A stretch of DNA of 24,040 bases from an uncultured Clostridia bacterium (GTDB lineage: Bacteria > Bacillota > Clostridia > TANB77 > CAG-508), in contig CARUQW010000003.1 of NCBI GenBank assembly GCA_949077355.1, positions 1 to 24,040 on the forward strand. Direction: 5' to 3'. Positions 22,552-24,040 of this stretch are shown here, one piece after another. A model generated the notes under the pieces. That model did not search any database. It saw only the letters and a program-made list of their open reading frames with translations, and was not told where the DNA came from. The translations under genes were made by a program, and so were the position numbers. The first letter of the stretch is position 1, and each line of letters begins with the position of its first letter.

Positions 22552-23268
22552 TTATTTCTTTCCTTTTTCTCCTATTTGTTTACAATCTTCTTTATTTTCT
22601 ATACATTTCTCTGGTGGTTCTTTAAAACTTAAATACCATGTAATTCCATTTCTATTTTTTTGAATTTGTGCATTTCTTTCTTCTAATTCCATAAATGTTT
22701 TAGGTGGTGCCACAATTACTGGTTGCCCTGGCATCCAATTAGCCGCTGTCGATCCTTTACTACAATCAGCCATTTGCAAGGCTTGCACTGTCCTTATAAT
22801 TTCTGGAATAAAACGTCCTACATTCAATGGATAAATCAAAATTGTTCTTACAATCCCCTTTCCATCTATAATAAAAACATTTCTTACTGTTTCTGTATTA
22901 CTAATGTCATTTGCTATCATTCCATATTTTCTAGCAATTTGTCCATTTCTATCAGCAATGATTGGAAATGATATTTTGATTCCTGTTCTACAATAAATAT
23001 CATACATCCAAGCTAAATGTGAGCTATTACTATCTACACTCAACCCTAATAATTCTGTATTCAAATCTTTAAAATATGTATGAGCTCTTGTAAAAGCTAT
23101 CATTTCAGTTGTACATACAGGGGTAAAATCTCCTGGATGTGAGAATAACACTAGCCATTTTCCTTGATAATCTTCTAATCGAATCTCTCCAAATGTTGAT
23201 ATTCCTTCAAAATCTGGTGCTTTTTGTCCTATTTTCACATTTCCATTCATCATTAATTCATAATCCAT
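22552..23268 (-). CDS. Peroxiredoxin (Prx6/AhpC-TSA type)
   Basis: A 238-residue thiol peroxidase that reduces hydrogen peroxide and organic peroxides. The peroxidatic cysteine lies in HPGDFTPVCTTEM (about residue 51), with the supporting Thr and Pro; a conserved Arg is near GRFIPEIIRTV. The length and the C-terminal domain (GSTAANWMPGQPVIVAPP) fit the Prx6-like/archaeal group. Two further cysteines near the C-terminus (KCIENKEDCKQ) could resolve the sulfenic acid. RBS GAGGAG 8 nt before the ATG. Suits an anaerobe exposed to oxygen. Confidence 0.94.
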   Translation of the reverse strand: MDYELMMNGNVKIGQKAPDFEGISTFGEIRLEDYQGKWLVLFSHPGDFTPVCTTEMIAFTRAHTYFKDLNTELLGLSVDSNSSHLAWMYDIYCRTGIKISFPIIADRNGQIARKYGMIANDISNTETVRNVFIIDGKGIVRTILIYPLNVGRFIPEIIRTVQALQMADCSKGSTAANWMPGQPVIVAPPKTFMELEERNAQIQKNRNGITWYLSFKEPPEKCIENKEDCKQIGEKGKK

Positions 23269-23434
23269 AACCTATACTCCTCTCATTTTTTATATCATAT
23301 GAAATTAATCTAGTTTTGGTTCATTCTATCAAAAACTTGATTTTTAAGCTATCATGTGATATTATAGACTAATGTAATTTATCGTTTTAGTAACTATAAA
23401 CAATGATTTTTCAAAAATTTGAGAGGTGATTGCA

Positions 23435-23734
23435 ATGTTTAGAAAAGGGAATGCACATATTTTAACAAAAAAAGAACTAAACAAACGATATGCTTCCCAA
23501 AAAGACAGCCATGCAGCAAAACTTACTGCAAAGGCAATTCAACTTGGCTATTCGATTGCTCGGATAGAACAGGTAGAATTAGGAACTTTTGATTGTGTGT
23601 TATGGGATGTTCAAATTGCACTTGCATGTAAATTTCCACTTAACTCAAAAGTTGAAGTGTGGTGTTTTACAGACCTTACTGAGTTAGATTCAGGAGTCGT
23701 GTATTGTTCTTTTGCGGTTTCTAGTCATTCCTAA
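23435..23734 (+). CDS. Unknown small protein
   Basis: A 99-residue protein I do not recognise: basic N-terminus (FRKGNAHILTKKELNKRY), then a mixed alpha/beta segment with hydrophobic strands (TFDCVLWDVQIALACKF, KVEVWCFTDL). I chose ATG 23435, with GAGAGGTGAT upstream, over the GTG at 23426. It has an in-frame CGG at 23561-23563 (A-R-I); dropping the C would give GGA TAG, so here CGG must be read as a triplet. Divergent from the peroxiredoxin gene and followed by a strong terminator. Confidence 0.6.
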   Translation: MFRKGNAHILTKKELNKRYASQKDSHAAKLTAKAIQLGYSIARIEQVELGTFDCVLWDVQIALACKFPLNSKVEVWCFTDLTELDSGVVYCSFAVSSHS

Positions 23735-23742
23735 ACCATTCA

Positions 23743-23790
23743 AATAAAACATCAAATACAAATTGCAAAGTATTTGATGTTTTATTTTTT
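23743..23790. terminator. Bidirectional terminator
   Basis: Perfect stem AAAACATCAAATAC / GTATTTGATGTTTT with a 10-nt loop, followed by T's on the plus strand and preceded by A's, between converging genes. Confidence 0.9.
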
Positions 23791-24040
23791 CTAATTTTTT
23801 CCTAATCTCTTACGTATTTCTTTTAATTCCAGCACTCCTTTGCTCTGTTCTTGTATAATAGATTCTGCTATTGGTTTTAATCCAGGGGCAATATGATACA
23901 TTAACAGATTTTCACACATCGCAATTGCTCCTTCATGATGTGGAATCATTTCATTTACAAAATTCCAATTAATATAAACTGTTTTAGAAGTATTTCTCAT
24001 TTCTTCTATCATATTTTTCGTAATCTCAAAATACTTTTCC
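23791..24040 (-). CDS. DUF305-family protein (5' end outside window)
   Basis: C-terminal part of a DUF305 protein: the signature FVNEMIPHHEGAIAMCENLL matches the F-x-x-x-M-I-P-H-H-x-x-A-I-x-M motif, with its His pair probably binding metal. The frame is open to the window edge (EKYFEITKN before the internal Met at 24012), so the true start lies beyond 24040. Function of the family is poorly known. Confidence 0.85.
   Translation of the reverse strand, partial: EKYFEITKNMIEEMRNTSKTVYINWNFVNEMIPHHEGAIAMCENLLMYHIAPGLKPIAESIIQEQSKGVLELKEIRKRLGKN

Noticed and set aside
1..24040. CRISPR arrays, rRNA or tRNA genes
   Set aside because: No regularly spaced repeats, cloverleaf-like stretches or rRNA-like sequence were found on reading.

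Overview
The window is AT-rich DNA (GC well under 35% by eye) of a low-GC Gram-positive anaerobe of the Clostridia/Firmicutes type. Evidence is the SpoVG-like protein, strong GGAGG ribosome binding sites, class II fructose-bisphosphate aldolase, DUF1540 and a Gram-positive conjugation apparatus with sortase and LPXTG adhesin. I cannot name the species.

Layout. (1) 1-12.2 kb, all on the minus strand, is an accessory module resembling the transfer region of a Gram-positive integrative conjugative element. Read right to left it holds an HTH protein, a small membrane protein, a VirB2/TrbC-like pilin, a PrgI-like protein, a membrane-anchored transfer protein, VirB4 ATPase, a TrbL/VirB6-like channel, an M23 peptidase, a pseudo-receiver protein, a sortase, a secreted linker protein, a thioester/Cna-B adhesin, SpoVG and a Nudix hydrolase. 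No relaxase, coupling protein or integrase lies inside the window. (2) 12.2-15.8 kb is a patchwork: radical SAM enzyme, MazG-like protein, broken P-loop kinase, DnaJ-type zinc-finger mini-protein, an unknown gene of foreign codon usage and an orphan Phd antitoxin. (3) 15.8-24 kb looks chromosomal: two small membrane proteins, smpB, a HAD phosphatase, fba, DUF1540, the proline pathway (proC, proB, proA), a peroxiredoxin, an unknown small gene and a partial DUF305 gene.

Main observation. Six genes (M23 peptidase, TrbL-like, PrgI-like, pilin, small membrane gene, proB) are each split by one or two +1 frameshifts, eight in all. Every one falls at an in-frame CGG codon. Skipping the C and reading the next three bases (GGA seven times, GGT once) as glycine restores a full-length, family-like protein. 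Across the other recognisable conserved genes I found no in-frame CGG read as a normal triplet. Five triplet CGGs do occur, all in cargo-like or unrecognised genes. This suggests recurrent recoding of CGGN as Gly (+1 frameshifting or quadruplet decoding at an arginine codon), or less probably a systematic sequencing artefact or gene decay. It affects both the mobile module and a housekeeping gene (proB), so it would be a property of the host translation system.

How genes work together. The 6.3-12.2 kb genes would form the inner-membrane channel, ATPase and pilin of a type IV secretion system. The M23 peptidase would open the wall, and the sortase could anchor the thioester adhesin for mating-pair contact. 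proC and proB-proA together make proline from glutamate.
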